From: Deltaproteobacteria bacterium
Lineage (GTDB): Bacteria; Desulfobacterota; DSM-4660; Desulfatiglandales; HGW-15
Assembly: GCA_019310525.1 (NCBI GenBank)
Contig: JAFDEE010000015.1
Span: 1 to 48,737, forward strand
DNA length: 48,737 bases
Direction: 5' to 3'
A program made the position numbers and the translations under genes. Positions 8,394-17,288 of the stretch are shown in pieces. The notes below the pieces were generated by a model that did not search any database, had not been told where the DNA came from, and was given only the letters and a program-made list of their open reading frames with translations. Position 1 is the first letter of the stretch. The number at the start of each line of letters is the position of its first letter.

Positions 8394-9551
8394 ATGGACA
8401 TGAACATGGGCCGAATTGCGGAGAGGGCGGCGAAGATTCCTCCCTTCATTGTGATGGAGGTGCTGGAACGCGCCCACGAACTGGAAAGGGAAGGGAGGCG
8501 GATCATTCACCTGGAGATAGGCGAACCCGATTCCCCCACCCCTTCCTGTATTTGCGAAGCCGCAGCCAAGGCCATCCGGGAGGGCCGTACTCACTATACC
8601 CACAGCCTCGGGATCATTGAGCTGCGGGAAGGTATCTCACGGCACTACGAGGAAAAATACGGCGTTAAGGTCCATCCCGATCAGGTGGTGGTCACATCTG
8701 GAACTTCCCCGGCCCTCTTCATGATCTTTTCCGTTCTCCTGGAGTCCGAAGACGAGATCATCATTTCCAACCCCCATTATCCCTGCTACCCGAACTTCGC
8801 CCGGTTCATAGGGGCTAACCCGGTTTCCGTAAATGTCCACGAAGAAGAGGGCTTCCAGTACCGCCCGGAGGAAATCCGGAAAAAGCTCGGACCCAGGACC
8901 CGGGCCATCCTCGTCAATTCCCCCTCCAATCCCACCGGAAACCTGCTTTCAGCCGAGCGCATGGAAAAGATTGCAGACCTCGGTCCCTTCATCGTGTCGG
9001 ACGAGATTTATCACGGCCTGGTTTACGGAGAGCGCGAGCACTCCATCCTCGAATTCACGGACAGGGCCTTTGTTCTGAACGGCTTCTCCAAGACCTTCGC
9101 CATGACCGGGTGGCGGCTTGGGTACGTCATCGCCCCGGGAGAATTCGTGCGTCCTCTCCAGAAGATCCAGCAGAATTTCTTTATCTCCGCGGGGAGTGTA
9201 TCCCAATGGGCAGGTGTGGCGGCCCTGCGGGACGCCGGCCCGGACGTAGAGAAGATGAGAGCCCTGTATGATAAGCGCAGGCGGTATATGATCAAGAGAT
9301 TAAGGGAGCTTGGTTTCGGCCTGAAAGTGGAGCCCGCCGGCGCCTTTTACGTACTGGCAAATGCCAAACACCTGTCTGAGAACTCCTACGAGCTGGCCTT
9401 CGAGATCTTGGAAAGGGCCGGTGTGGGGGTGAGCCCGGGAATCGATTTCGGGCATAACGGAGAGGGATACCTCCGTTTCTCCTACGCCAATTCCTTGGAC
9501 AATATCAAGGAGGGCCTGGACCGCATCGAGGCCTACCTTGAATCCCGCTAG
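8394..9551 (+). CDS. PLP-dependent class I/II aminotransferase
   Basis: Fold-type I aminotransferase of the aspartate/aromatic amino-acid group. The PLP lysine is K233 in SKTFAMTGWR, preceded by VSDEIYHGLVYG with the aspartate and tyrosine that hold the cofactor, and NSPSNPTGN is the substrate-carboxylate region. R-F-S-Y-A near the C-terminus supplies the conserved arginine. Length (385 aa) is normal. Position after hisG could hint at histidinol-phosphate aminotransferase, but the sequence looks more like the general AspC/PatA type; substrate undecided. The stop TAG is followed directly by the engB ATG. Confidence 0.88.
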   Translation: MDMNMGRIAERAAKIPPFIVMEVLERAHELEREGRRIIHLEIGEPDSPTPSCICEAAAKAIREGRTHYTHSLGIIELREGISRHYEEKYGVKVHPDQVVVTSGTSPALFMIFSVLLESEDEIIISNPHYPCYPNFARFIGANPVSVNVHEEEGFQYRPEEIRKKLGPRTRAILVNSPSNPTGNLLSAERMEKIADLGPFIVSDEIYHGLVYGEREHSILEFTDRAFVLNGFSKTFAMTGWRLGYVIAPGEFVRPLQKIQQNFFISAGSVSQWAGVAALRDAGPDVEKMRALYDKRRRYMIKRLRELGFGLKVEPAGAFYVLANAKHLSENSYELAFEILERAGVGVSPGIDFGHNGEGYLRFSYANSLDNIKEGLDRIEAYLESR

Positions 9552-10154
9552 ATGAGGGTTGAATTTTTAAAGAGCGCCTTTCGTGAAGAACATTACCCTC
9601 CGCCGGACCGCCCGGAAGTGGCCTTCGCCGGGCGCTCCAATGTGGGGAAGTCTTCCCTTCTTAACGTTCTGGTCAATCGCAGGAAGTTGGCCCGTACCAG
9701 CTCCACGCCCGGGCGGACCCGGGCCCTTAATTTTTTCAACGTGGAAAACCGCCTCTACTTGGTGGACCTCCCCGGTTATGGGTATGCCCGGGTGCCCTTG
9801 AGGGTCAAGGCCTCATGGCGCGAGATGGTAGAGACCTATCTGAGAGGGAGGGAAAATCTGAGGGCCGTGGTTCTCATCCTGGATATCCGTAGGGATCCCG
9901 GACAGGAGGAGATCCAGCTCCTTCAATGGTTGGATCACTACAGGATTCCCTCTATCCTGGTGCTCACAAAGGCGGACAAGATCTCCCGGAACCAAGCGGC
10001 GGGGCGGGCGTCAAAGGTTGGATCGGCCTTGAAGGGGCTTATATCGTCCCATCCGGTTATCTTTTCCGCAAGGACGAAGGAGGGGAGGGGGGATCTGGGT
10101 GAGAGGATCAACCGGCTCACGAATCTCGACCTTTTTCGAGACCATAAGCTTTGA
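9552..10154 (+). CDS. engB: Ribosome-assembly GTPase EngB (YsxC/YihA)
   Basis: TRAFAC-class GTPase needed for assembly of the 50S subunit. G1 is GRSNVGKSSLLN near residue 28, G2/switch lies in SSTPGRTRALNFF, G3 is VDLPGYGYA and G4 is LTKADK. 200 residues is typical. It begins with no gap after the aminotransferase stop. Its last 38 bp overlap the 3' end of the convergent NtrX-like gene. Confidence 0.95.
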   Translation: MRVEFLKSAFREEHYPPPDRPEVAFAGRSNVGKSSLLNVLVNRRKLARTSSTPGRTRALNFFNVENRLYLVDLPGYGYARVPLRVKASWREMVETYLRGRENLRAVVLILDIRRDPGQEEIQLLQWLDHYRIPSILVLTKADKISRNQAAGRASKVGSALKGLISSHPVIFSARTKEGRGDLGERINRLTNLDLFRDHKL

Positions 10155-11487
10155 TCTTTCTGTGGAGATTGCTTCTTTCCACACCGATGGCCTCCGCGGT
10201 CTGGGAGATGTTTCCATTGAACTCCCTGAGTTTCTTTTCAAGGAAGGCCTTTTCGAAGCGCATCTTGGCCTCTTTGAAAGTAGCCGCATCCAGCCCCCGT
10301 TCAAACCCGTCTTCGCCCTCGGATTGCCGATTGAAGGGTGGAGGAATGTCCTTGGCCTGGATGACCCGATCCGGGGTCATGATCACGAGCCTTTCCACCA
10401 GGTTCCGGAGTTCCCTGACGTTTCCAGGCCAATGATATTTTTTGAGGATTTCGAGGGCCTCCCCGGAGAAGACTTTTCCCTTCAGGTTGGTATTCCTGGC
10501 GATCTCCGCCAGGAATTCCTCCACCAGTTGGGGGATGTCTTCAACCCTCTCCCTGAGGGGCGGCACCTTGATGGGGATTACGTTGAGGCGGAAGTAAAGG
10601 TCCTCCCGGAAATTTCCTTTCTCGATTTCCGCTTCGAGATCCTTGTTGGTCGCCGCGATCACCCGGACGTCCACGTGGATGGTTCTGGAACCTCCCACCC
10701 TTTCGAATTTCTGCTCCTGGAGGATCCGGAGGGTCTTGGACTGGGCCTTGAGGCTCATGTCCCCGATTTCATCCAGGAACAGGGTTCCCTCGTGGGCAAG
10801 GTCAAACTTGCCCTTTTTCATGGCACCCGCCCCCGTGAAGGCCCCCTTTTCATGGCCGAAGAGTTCGCTTTCGATCAGTTCTTCCGGGATGGCGGCACAG
10901 TTGACCTCCACCATGGGCTTCCGGCTGCGCTTGCTGAGCCTGTGGATGGTGTGGGCCACCAATTCTTTCCCCGTACCGTTTTCCCCCGAGATCAGGACCC
11001 ACGCATCCGTAGGAGCCACGATTTGGATCTGCTCCTTGAGTTTGCGGATAGCCTCGCTTTCCCCGGTGATCCGGTACCTGTTCTTGTCTCTTTCTTTGAG
11101 AAGGGAAATCTCCTCCTCCAGACGATAGTAGTCCAGAGCATTGTTGATTGACAGGAGGACCTTGTCCAGGGAGAGGGGCTTTTCGATGAAGTCGTAAGCC
11201 CCCAGCTTTGTGGCCTTGACCGCGGTTTCGATGTTGCCGTGACCGGACATCATGACCACCTGGAGATGGGGGTGCAGTTTCTTGATCCTGACCAGGGTCT
11301 GGATCCCGTCCATGTCCGGCATCCAGATATCCAGAAGGACCAGGTCCGGGAGGACTTCTTCGATCCTTTCCAGGGCCTCCTCTCCGCTCGAGGCCCGGAT
11401 CACATCGAAACCTTCGTCTACCAGGATGCCCTCGAGGGACTGGAGGATACTCTCTTCATCATCAACGATCAGGATGGTTCGCGCCAT
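10117..11487 (-). CDS. NtrX-like sigma-54-dependent response regulator
   Basis: Three-domain enhancer-binding activator. Receiver domain (residues 1-120) with D9-D10 and phosphorylated D53 in LLDIWMPDMDG; AAA+ domain with Walker A GENGTGKE at 168-175 and the sigma-54 contact loop GAFTGA at 215-220; Fis-type helix-turn-helix at the C-terminus (AEAIGVERSNLHRKIKAYGL). The segment MSGHGNIETAVKATKLGAYD is characteristic of NtrX. It follows lpxB by 22 bp on the same strand, so it may be transcribed with the lipid A genes. No histidine kinase (NtrY) is adjacent. Confidence 0.88.
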   Translation of the reverse strand: MARTILIVDDEESILQSLEGILVDEGFDVIRASSGEEALERIEEVLPDLVLLDIWMPDMDGIQTLVRIKKLHPHLQVVMMSGHGNIETAVKATKLGAYDFIEKPLSLDKVLLSINNALDYYRLEEEISLLKERDKNRYRITGESEAIRKLKEQIQIVAPTDAWVLISGENGTGKELVAHTIHRLSKRSRKPMVEVNCAAIPEELIESELFGHEKGAFTGAGAMKKGKFDLAHEGTLFLDEIGDMSLKAQSKTLRILQEQKFERVGGSRTIHVDVRVIAATNKDLEAEIEKGNFREDLYFRLNVIPIKVPPLRERVEDIPQLVEEFLAEIARNTNLKGKVFSGEALEILKKYHWPGNVRELRNLVERLVIMTPDRVIQAKDIPPPFNRQSEGEDGFERGLDAATFKEAKMRFEKAFLEKKLREFNGNISQTAEAIGVERSNLHRKIKAYGLEKGRDS

Positions 11488-11509
11488 AAGAGATACCCGC
11501 GATTGTCTT

Positions 11510-12697
11510 TCATCCCATCATTTCAAAGGCGATTTCAGCGGTTCTCCGGGAAGGAGAGCCTCTGCCGAGTTTCTGGCGGAGGGCCTGTAATTCTTTTATC
11601 ATATTTTTCCTGGCCTCGCCATGTTCGAGGAGGGGTAATGCTGCGCGGGCGAGGTTGTGGGGCGTGACTTCACCTTGGAGGAGTTCCGGGACAAAGGGGG
11701 CGTCGGCCACGAGGTTCACCAGACCCACGTGGGACACCCGGACCACCCGCTTGGCAAGCCGGAAACTCAAGGGGGAAACTCGGTAGACAATGATCATGGG
11801 AACCCCGAGAAGGCCTGCCTCCAGGGTGGCCGTCCCTGAGGCCACCAGGGCCAGATCGCTGGCCGCCAGCACACGATAGGCCTGGCCCCGGAGGAGACGG
11901 ATGTCCAGGGAAGCCGTCTGGGCCATGTCCCGGAGCCGGTCGAAGGAGACCGTTGAGGCCACGGGGAGAAGGCATTTCAGGCGGGGATAGAGGCCGGAGA
12001 GGATCCGGGCCGCCCCTGCCATGGGGGGAAAGAGGTTCATGACCTCTTCGCTCCTGCTTCCGGGCAGGAGCCCCAGCACAGGATCGGCCCCTTCCAGGCC
12101 CAACTCCCGTCGCACCGATTCCTTTTCCATTTTTTCCGGCACAGCGTCCAGGAGGGGATGCCCGACGTATTCCACCCGGACACCTCTTTTCCGGTAAAAG
12201 TCTTCCTCGAAGGGAAGAATCACCGCCATCCGATCCACCCTTCGGGCTATTTTTCGAACGCGGCCGCTTCTCCAGGCCCAGATCTGGGGGCTGATATAGT
12301 AAAGGACCGGGACCCCCACCCGCTTCGCCGTGCGGGCCAGGTTGATGTTGAAGTCCGGGTAATCTATGAGGATAAGGAGGTTGGGTTTGCGGCGCTTCAG
12401 AATAGACTTCAAGACCCTGGAGGCCTTGTAGATGAGCCGGGCCCGGCTGAAGACCTCCGTGATCCCCACGACGGCCATCTCAGAGGATGAAAAGAGAATT
12501 CGAACCCCTGCCCGGGCCATTTCCCTGCCGCCGATCCCCCAGAAACAGAGGCTGGGATCGGCGGAACTCATGGCCCGCACCAAGTTGGCCCCGTGAAGAT
12601 CCGCCGAGGCCTCCCCCGCTACGATCAAGACGAGTCTCGAATCCCCGGGCTCAGCCCAGGGCCTGGAAGTTTTTGGATCCTCTTTCGATCTGTTCAT
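11510..12697 (-). CDS. lpxB: Lipid-A-disaccharide synthase LpxB
   Basis: GT19 enzyme that joins UDP-2,3-diacylglucosamine and lipid X to make the lipid A disaccharide at the inner membrane face. VLIVAGEASADLHGANL is the diagnostic N-terminal motif, followed by FWGIGGREMARAG, IDYPDFNINLA, YYISPQIWAWRSGR and GHPLLD; the C-terminal half has LLPGSRSEEV. Start taken as ATG 12697, giving 395 aa, which fits the family; the frame is open 35 codons further into the preceding gene but without LpxB similarity. This start lies within the end of the Gfo/Idh gene (47-bp overlap), so translation is probably coupled. Confidence 0.95.
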   Translation of the reverse strand: MNRSKEDPKTSRPWAEPGDSRLVLIVAGEASADLHGANLVRAMSSADPSLCFWGIGGREMARAGVRILFSSSEMAVVGITEVFSRARLIYKASRVLKSILKRRKPNLLILIDYPDFNINLARTAKRVGVPVLYYISPQIWAWRSGRVRKIARRVDRMAVILPFEEDFYRKRGVRVEYVGHPLLDAVPEKMEKESVRRELGLEGADPVLGLLPGSRSEEVMNLFPPMAGAARILSGLYPRLKCLLPVASTVSFDRLRDMAQTASLDIRLLRGQAYRVLAASDLALVASGTATLEAGLLGVPMIIVYRVSPLSFRLAKRVVRVSHVGLVNLVADAPFVPELLQGEVTPHNLARAALPLLEHGEARKNMIKELQALRQKLGRGSPSRRTAEIAFEMMG

Positions 12698-13649
12698 TGA
12701 TGGCAAGCGCGGCGTCCAGGGCCCTGAGACCGTCTCTGCCGGAAACCACGGGGGGTGTCCCTCGGGCCACGGCATCCACAAAGGCACGGATCTGGTCGGC
12801 AAGGGGGTCGCTTTCGGGGTACCGCCATTTTTCCGTGGAGATCCGTGGAGGGCACGGGTCCTCCCCCACGGTGTTCCCGTCCAGCCGAGTCATGCTGAGT
12901 TCCCGCTTCAGGCAATCCACAGACAGATAGGTGTCGGGCTGAAAGATCCGTATCTTTCTCAATGCCTTGTTGGAAACCCTGCTGGCGGTAAGGTTGGCGG
13001 CAGTTCCGTTTTCAAAGATAATCCGTACATTGGCGATGTCAGTCTTTTCGGTCAAGACCGTCATCCCTACGGCATGGAGCTCCCTGATCTCGGAGCCCAC
13101 GGAGTGGAAGATGATGTCCAGGTCGTGGATCATGAGATCGAGGACCACGTCGACGTCGGTTCCCCTGCTCGTGAAAGGGCTCAGCCGGTGAGATTCGATG
13201 AAAACAGGCCGGTTGAGCAGGGTTTCCATCCTTCGGACGGCCGGGTTGAATCTCTCCACATGCCCCACCTGGAGGACAAGGCCTTTTTCCGAGGCCAAGG
13301 CGATAAGACGCCGCGCCTGGTCGGAAAGGCAGGTGATGGGTTTTTCCACGAGAAGGTGGACGCCCCGGGAAAGGATGTCCATTGAAAGAGCATAGTGGTC
13401 CTCCGTGGGCACGGCAAGACTCACGCAATCGACCATTTCCAGTAGATCATCGTGCCTTTCGAAGGTTCGGGTTCCGTAACGGCGTGCGATGCTCTCCGCC
13501 CGTTCCCGGTCGATGTCCATCACGCCCACCAGATCCACCTCGGGCATGGCTTCGTATTTCTGGACATGATACTGCCCCAGGTGACCCACACCGATCACGC
13601 CGGCCCGTATTTTTTGCTTGGAATTCAATGAATCGGTATCCTGTTTCAT
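12651..13649 (-). CDS. Gfo/Idh/MocA-family oxidoreductase in the lpx cluster
   Basis: NAD(P)-dependent sugar oxidoreductase of the glucose-fructose/inositol dehydrogenase family. GVIGVGHLGQYHVQKY near residue 17 is the dinucleotide-binding loop, and LVEKPI near residue 95 is the family's catalytic lysine-proline motif; the C-terminal beta-sheet domain follows. The gene lies between lpxI and lpxB and overlaps lpxB. In Acidithiobacillus and Leptospira a member of this family, GnnA, oxidises UDP-GlcNAc at C3 so that GnnB can aminate it for a diamino-sugar lipid A. No GnnB aminotransferase is next to it here, so this function is a hypothesis. Confidence 0.85.
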   Translation of the reverse strand: MKQDTDSLNSKQKIRAGVIGVGHLGQYHVQKYEAMPEVDLVGVMDIDRERAESIARRYGTRTFERHDDLLEMVDCVSLAVPTEDHYALSMDILSRGVHLLVEKPITCLSDQARRLIALASEKGLVLQVGHVERFNPAVRRMETLLNRPVFIESHRLSPFTSRGTDVDVVLDLMIHDLDIIFHSVGSEIRELHAVGMTVLTEKTDIANVRIIFENGTAANLTASRVSNKALRKIRIFQPDTYLSVDCLKRELSMTRLDGNTVGEDPCPPRISTEKWRYPESDPLADQIRAFVDAVARGTPPVVSGRDGLRALDAALAINEQIERGSKNFQALG

Positions 13650-13752
13650 GCTCGAGAAAGATTGCTTCTAAAAGCCCCCGGAAAGTAACCGGGGATAGGA
13701 TGAAATATCCGGCACAGGGAATACCCAGGCCCGGAGAGGAGATGGGGAGAAA

Positions 13753-14565
13753 TCACCGGGAGATGATTGAAATCCCATTCTCCTCCGCAAATGCCACGGC
13801 CTCCTGCTTGTCGAAGAGCAGGGTCTTTCCTGCCTCCACGGCGAGGACAGATGCCCGTACTTCCGCCATGGTTTTCAGGGTCTCCAATCCCACGCTGGGC
13901 ACGTCGAATCTCAGGTCCTGATTCGGCTTGCTGGCCTTTACCACCACCGCGCCTTCCCGTGCTATTCTTCCACCCCGGCGGATGGTTTCATTCGTTCCTT
14001 CCAGGGCCTCCAGGGCCAGGACGGTCCTGTCTTTCACCACAACACACTGGCCGATGTCCAGCCGTCCGAGTTCCTTGGCGATCCGCCATCCGAATTCGAC
14101 GTCTTCCTTTTCCTTCCTGGAGGGTTTCCTCCTGGTAAGGCAGCCCTGGGGGGCCAGGAGGTCAGGGAGACAAAAGGTGGAAGGGAGGACCTCGATTCCC
14201 TGGGAGGCGAGTTCATCCGCCACTGCCCGAAGGATGCCGTCATCGTGAAAGACGGCCAACCGGGACATGAGGGCCAGACCCTTCAGGTCTGGTCGGATGC
14301 CGCTGAACATCCGTCGCTTGGTGATGGTGCCGGCCATAAGAACCTTCCGGACCCCCTGCTTTTTCAACTCCTTGATCAGGCGGCCCAGTTGCCCCAGTTG
14401 AATCCAGGAGATGGCGTCCACCTTCTCTTCAAGGGCGGGATCGGTCTCATCAAGGTGCGCCACGGCAACGACCCGGTACCCTTGGGCCTTGGCGGCCTCT
14501 GCGATCATCCGGGGGAACTTGCCGCCCCCGGCAATGAGTCCGATGCTTTCTTTTCCTTCATCCAT
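13753..14565 (-). CDS. lpxI: UDP-2,3-diacylglucosamine pyrophosphatase LpxI
   Basis: Hydrolyses UDP-2,3-diacylglucosamine to lipid X and UMP, replacing LpxH in alpha- and deltaproteobacteria (formerly DUF1009). IGLIAGGGKFPRMIAEAAK at the N-terminus, VRKVLMAGTITKRRMF near residue 80 and the C-terminal LRFDVPSVGLETLKTM segment are diagnostic. 270 residues is normal. It is placed between lpxA and the Gfo/Idh gene, on the same strand; 83 bp separate it from lpxA. Confidence 0.94.
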   Translation of the reverse strand: MDEGKESIGLIAGGGKFPRMIAEAAKAQGYRVVAVAHLDETDPALEEKVDAISWIQLGQLGRLIKELKKQGVRKVLMAGTITKRRMFSGIRPDLKGLALMSRLAVFHDDGILRAVADELASQGIEVLPSTFCLPDLLAPQGCLTRRKPSRKEKEDVEFGWRIAKELGRLDIGQCVVVKDRTVLALEALEGTNETIRRGGRIAREGAVVVKASKPNQDLRFDVPSVGLETLKTMAEVRASVLAVEAGKTLLFDKQEAVAFAEENGISIISR

Positions 14566-14648
14566 ACGGCGATGTCAGGGGCCTCCTTGCCCCGTTGTCA
14601 GGGCGCCGGTTGGCATCATTGGCATAGTCGGGGTCCGGGAGGGACCAA

Positions 14649-15422
14649 CTACCTGAGTATGCCCCGTTTGGATCCGTTGAAGAAGGCCAGCAGGGTTTCG
14701 AGTTCAGGGAAGGGTTCGATTTCCCGTTTGACCTGGTTGATTCCCTCGCTGAACCGCCTGTTGTCCCGCCAGATGATCCTGTAAGCCTTTTTAAGTCCGT
14801 CAATGACCTCCTCAGGAAAGCCTTGGCGGGCCAGACCTCTTCGATTGATACCATAGAGCTTGGCCCTGGGACCGGCAGTCATCATGAAGGGCGGCACGTC
14901 CCGGTCCACGCCCGATTTGGCCCCCAGGAAGGCGTATTCCCCGATCCTGACGAACTGGTGAACCGCCACGAGTCCTCCCAGGATTGCATGATCCCCCACC
15001 GTGATGTGCCCCCCTAGGGTGGCCACATTGGACATGATTATACGGTTCCCAAGGACACAGTCATGGGCGATGTGGGCATAGGCCATGATGTAGTTTTGGT
15101 TCCCGATCACCGTTTCCCAGTTCTGCTTCGTGGTGGCCCTGTTGATGGTCGTGTATTCACGGATGATGTTATCGTTTCCGATGATCAGCCGGGTCGCCTC
15201 CCCCTTGTACCCTATGTCCTGGGGGGGAGACCCGATGGAGACAAAGGGGTAGATTCGGTTTCGTTCCCCTATGGTAGTGTGACCCTCAATGGAAACATGG
15301 GGACCGATCACCGTGTCCCGGCCGATGGTCACGTTGTCACCTATAATACTGTAAGGGCCGACTTCGACCCCTTCTGATAGTTCGGCCCGCGGACTGACCA
15401 CGGCCGAAGGGTGAATATTCAT
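14649..15422 (-). CDS. lpxA: UDP-N-acetylglucosamine acyltransferase LpxA
   Basis: First committed step of lipid A synthesis, acylating UDP-GlcNAc at C3 from hydroxyacyl-ACP. The first ~190 residues are left-handed beta-helix hexapeptide repeats, with catalytic H120 in AYAHIAHDC. VAVHQFVRIGEYAFLGAKSG and the C-terminal helical GINRRGLARQGFPEE segment are typical. AGGAG lies 9 nt before the ATG. If the neighbouring Gfo/Idh protein is a GnnA, this LpxA would form an amide instead of an ester; that cannot be read from the sequence. Confidence 0.96.
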   Translation of the reverse strand: MNIHPSAVVSPRAELSEGVEVGPYSIIGDNVTIGRDTVIGPHVSIEGHTTIGERNRIYPFVSIGSPPQDIGYKGEATRLIIGNDNIIREYTTINRATTKQNWETVIGNQNYIMAYAHIAHDCVLGNRIIMSNVATLGGHITVGDHAILGGLVAVHQFVRIGEYAFLGAKSGVDRDVPPFMMTAGPRAKLYGINRRGLARQGFPEEVIDGLKKAYRIIWRDNRRFSEGINQVKREIEPFPELETLLAFFNGSKRGILR

Positions 15423-15445
15423 GATGTTGATCTCCTGAAGGATAG

Positions 15446-15892
15446 TTATCCGATGGTGGCTACGAGTTGGGCCTCCGCGGCCAGTTTGCCGTCCACCAAG
15501 GCCTTACCGCTCATCTTCCAGACCCGGGATCCGGTCCTGAGGGCGATCAGCTCGAAAACGATCTGATCGCCCGGGACCACGGGCCTTCGGAATTTGACTT
15601 TGTCAAGGGACATGAAGTAGATGGCATCCCATCCGTCCATCTCAACAGTGTCCCGTACGGTGAGGCGGGCAAGTACTCCTCCTACCTGGGCCATGGCCTC
15701 GATGATAAGCACGCCGGGCATGATGGGTTTGCCGGGAAAATGTCCCTGGAAAAATGGTTCGTTGGCTGTGACGTTCTTGATCCCCACGACTCTCTTCCCC
15801 GGTTCCAATTCGGTGATCCGGTCCACCAGAAGAAAGGGGTAGCGGTGGGGCAGAATTTTCACGATGTCTTCATATTGCAATGGAAGTTCCAT
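15446..15892 (-). CDS. fabZ: 3-hydroxyacyl-ACP dehydratase FabZ
   Basis: Hot-dog-fold dehydratase of fatty acid elongation, which competes with LpxA and LpxD for hydroxyacyl-ACP. LPHRYPFLLVDRI is the N-terminal signature; the catalytic pair is H51 in GHFPGKPIMPG and E65 in VLIIEAMAQ. 148 residues is normal. The gene lies 23 bp upstream of lpxA with a GGAGAA ribosome site before its own start. A 278-bp gap containing a dispersed repeat separates it from lpxD. Confidence 0.96.
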   Translation of the reverse strand: MELPLQYEDIVKILPHRYPFLLVDRITELEPGKRVVGIKNVTANEPFFQGHFPGKPIMPGVLIIEAMAQVGGVLARLTVRDTVEMDGWDAIYFMSLDKVKFRRPVVPGDQIVFELIALRTGSRVWKMSGKALVDGKLAAEAQLVATIG

Positions 15893-15995
15893 CGGGTTCT
15901 CCGTCTCTTACCGAAATCTTTACAAAACACCAAACTTTGCCTAACTCCAGGGCCTGCCTGTGCGATGAATCGGTCTGCATTCTATGTGCAGGCAG

Positions 15996-16133
15996 GCGCA
16001 AACTGGTCAGACTCAAACCAAAGACCCGCCCGAAAGATGGGAGTAGTCGCCTCGCGCGGGCAAATTCCAGTCCTCGAAATACTGCAATGTATGGATGCCT
16101 GTCCCGCTTCCCATCCTGAGGGGGGCGGGATTG
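15996..16133 (+). repeat. Dispersed ~140-bp repeat, copy 1 (other copy near 37940-38083)
   Basis: This part of the fabZ-lpxD gap matches, in inverted orientation, the region between tRNA-Gln and tRNA-Glu. The shared core reads roughly CGCGCGG-CAAATTC-A-TCCTCGAAATA followed by CTGTAT-ATGCCTGT-CCGC, with further similarity on both sides (ACCCGCCC upstream). Identity is well over half by eye but not perfect, so the copies are old. No open frame or terminal repeats were identified. Confidence 0.65.
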
Positions 16134-16170
16134 TTCCCCCGGTTCGGGTTGTGAAGGGACCTTGATACAA

Positions 16171-17205
16171 TTATCCAGCTAAACGCCTTTCTAGGTCCTG
16201 GATCTTTTTTTCCATGGCCCTGACCCGCTCCTGGAGTTCAGGTAGGCGGGTAATCAGGCCCCTGGTTTTCAACCACAATTTGTGGGGCATGGTGGGAGTG
16301 CCCGTGACGATTTTCCCCTCTGGAACGGACTTGGCGACCCCGGATTGGGGCCCGATAACAGCCCGGTCGCCTATTTCAAGGTGATCACCGATTCCAACCT
16401 GGCCAGCTATGATCACCTGTCTGCCGATTCGGACACTGCCGGATACGCCCGTTTGGGCCACAATGATCGTATCTTCACCTATGACCACATTGTGGGCGAT
16501 ATGAACGAGATTGTCCGTCTTGACTCCCCGTTGGATCCAGGTTTTTCCCAGGGCCGCCCGGTCGATGGTGTTGTTGGCCCCGATTTCCACATCGTCATCG
16601 ATCTGCACGATGCCGAGTTGGGGAATTTTGACGTGGACGGATTCGTCACGCACGTAACCGAAACCATCACTGCCGATCACCGTCCCGGCATGGATGATCA
16701 CGTTTTTCCCGATCCTGCAATCGTTCAAAACCGATACATTGGGGTAAAGTAAACTCCTGTCTCCGATCCGGACGCGATCACCCACAAATACTCCGGGAAA
16801 AAGAACGGCCTCATCGCCGATTTCGCTCTCCTTCCCCACGTAAACCTGGGGGTAGATGCGGACGTCTTTCCCAATCCGGCAGCTTTTATGGACAAAGGCT
16901 TCCCTGCTGATGCCGGCCTGCCGTGAGAAAGGAGAAGGGGCGAAGAGTGCCGCCACCCTTGCAAAGGCCAGGACGGGATTGGGAACCAGGATTTGGGGAC
17001 CCTTGAATTGTTCGTTTTCCTGGTTTACCAGCAGGGCCCCGGCCGAGGTTTTTTCAAGGGCCGACCTGTACCTGGGATCGACGAAAAAGGCGATGTCTTT
17101 CCCGGTCGCCCGCTCAAGGGAATTTACGCCCTCAATGACGATACGCCCTTCACCGATAAGCCGCCCTCCAATGAGGGCGGCGATGTTTTCGAGTGTGTAA
17201 CCCAA
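16171..17205 (-). CDS. lpxD: UDP-3-O-acylglucosamine N-acyltransferase LpxD
   Basis: Adds the N-linked hydroxyacyl chain to UDP-3-O-acylglucosamine. An N-terminal uridine-binding domain (residues 1-100, with ATGKDIAFFVDPRYR) precedes the beta-helix of hexapeptide repeats; the catalytic histidine lies in LVHIAHNVVIG. A short C-terminal coiled region (LPELQERVRAMEKKIQDLER) follows. The initiation codon is TTG at 17205, supported by GGAGG 7 nt upstream. The distance of 83 bp from skp is compatible with one operon. Confidence 0.95.
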   Translation of the reverse strand: MGYTLENIAALIGGRLIGEGRIVIEGVNSLERATGKDIAFFVDPRYRSALEKTSAGALLVNQENEQFKGPQILVPNPVLAFARVAALFAPSPFSRQAGISREAFVHKSCRIGKDVRIYPQVYVGKESEIGDEAVLFPGVFVGDRVRIGDRSLLYPNVSVLNDCRIGKNVIIHAGTVIGSDGFGYVRDESVHVKIPQLGIVQIDDDVEIGANNTIDRAALGKTWIQRGVKTDNLVHIAHNVVIGEDTIIVAQTGVSGSVRIGRQVIIAGQVGIGDHLEIGDRAVIGPQSGVAKSVPEGKIVTGTPTMPHKLWLKTRGLITRLPELQERVRAMEKKIQDLERRLAG

Positions 17206-17288
17206 AACGTTTCCTCCAGGCCCCGGGACTACTCAATGGGACGGAAGATCCGGGAACTCAGTTTCTCGTCTTCTGCTTTGAGACACCT

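Noticed and set aside
10099-11151. 350-codon open frame antisense to the NtrX-like gene
   Set aside because: Antisense shadow; the opposite strand encodes intact AAA+ motifs.
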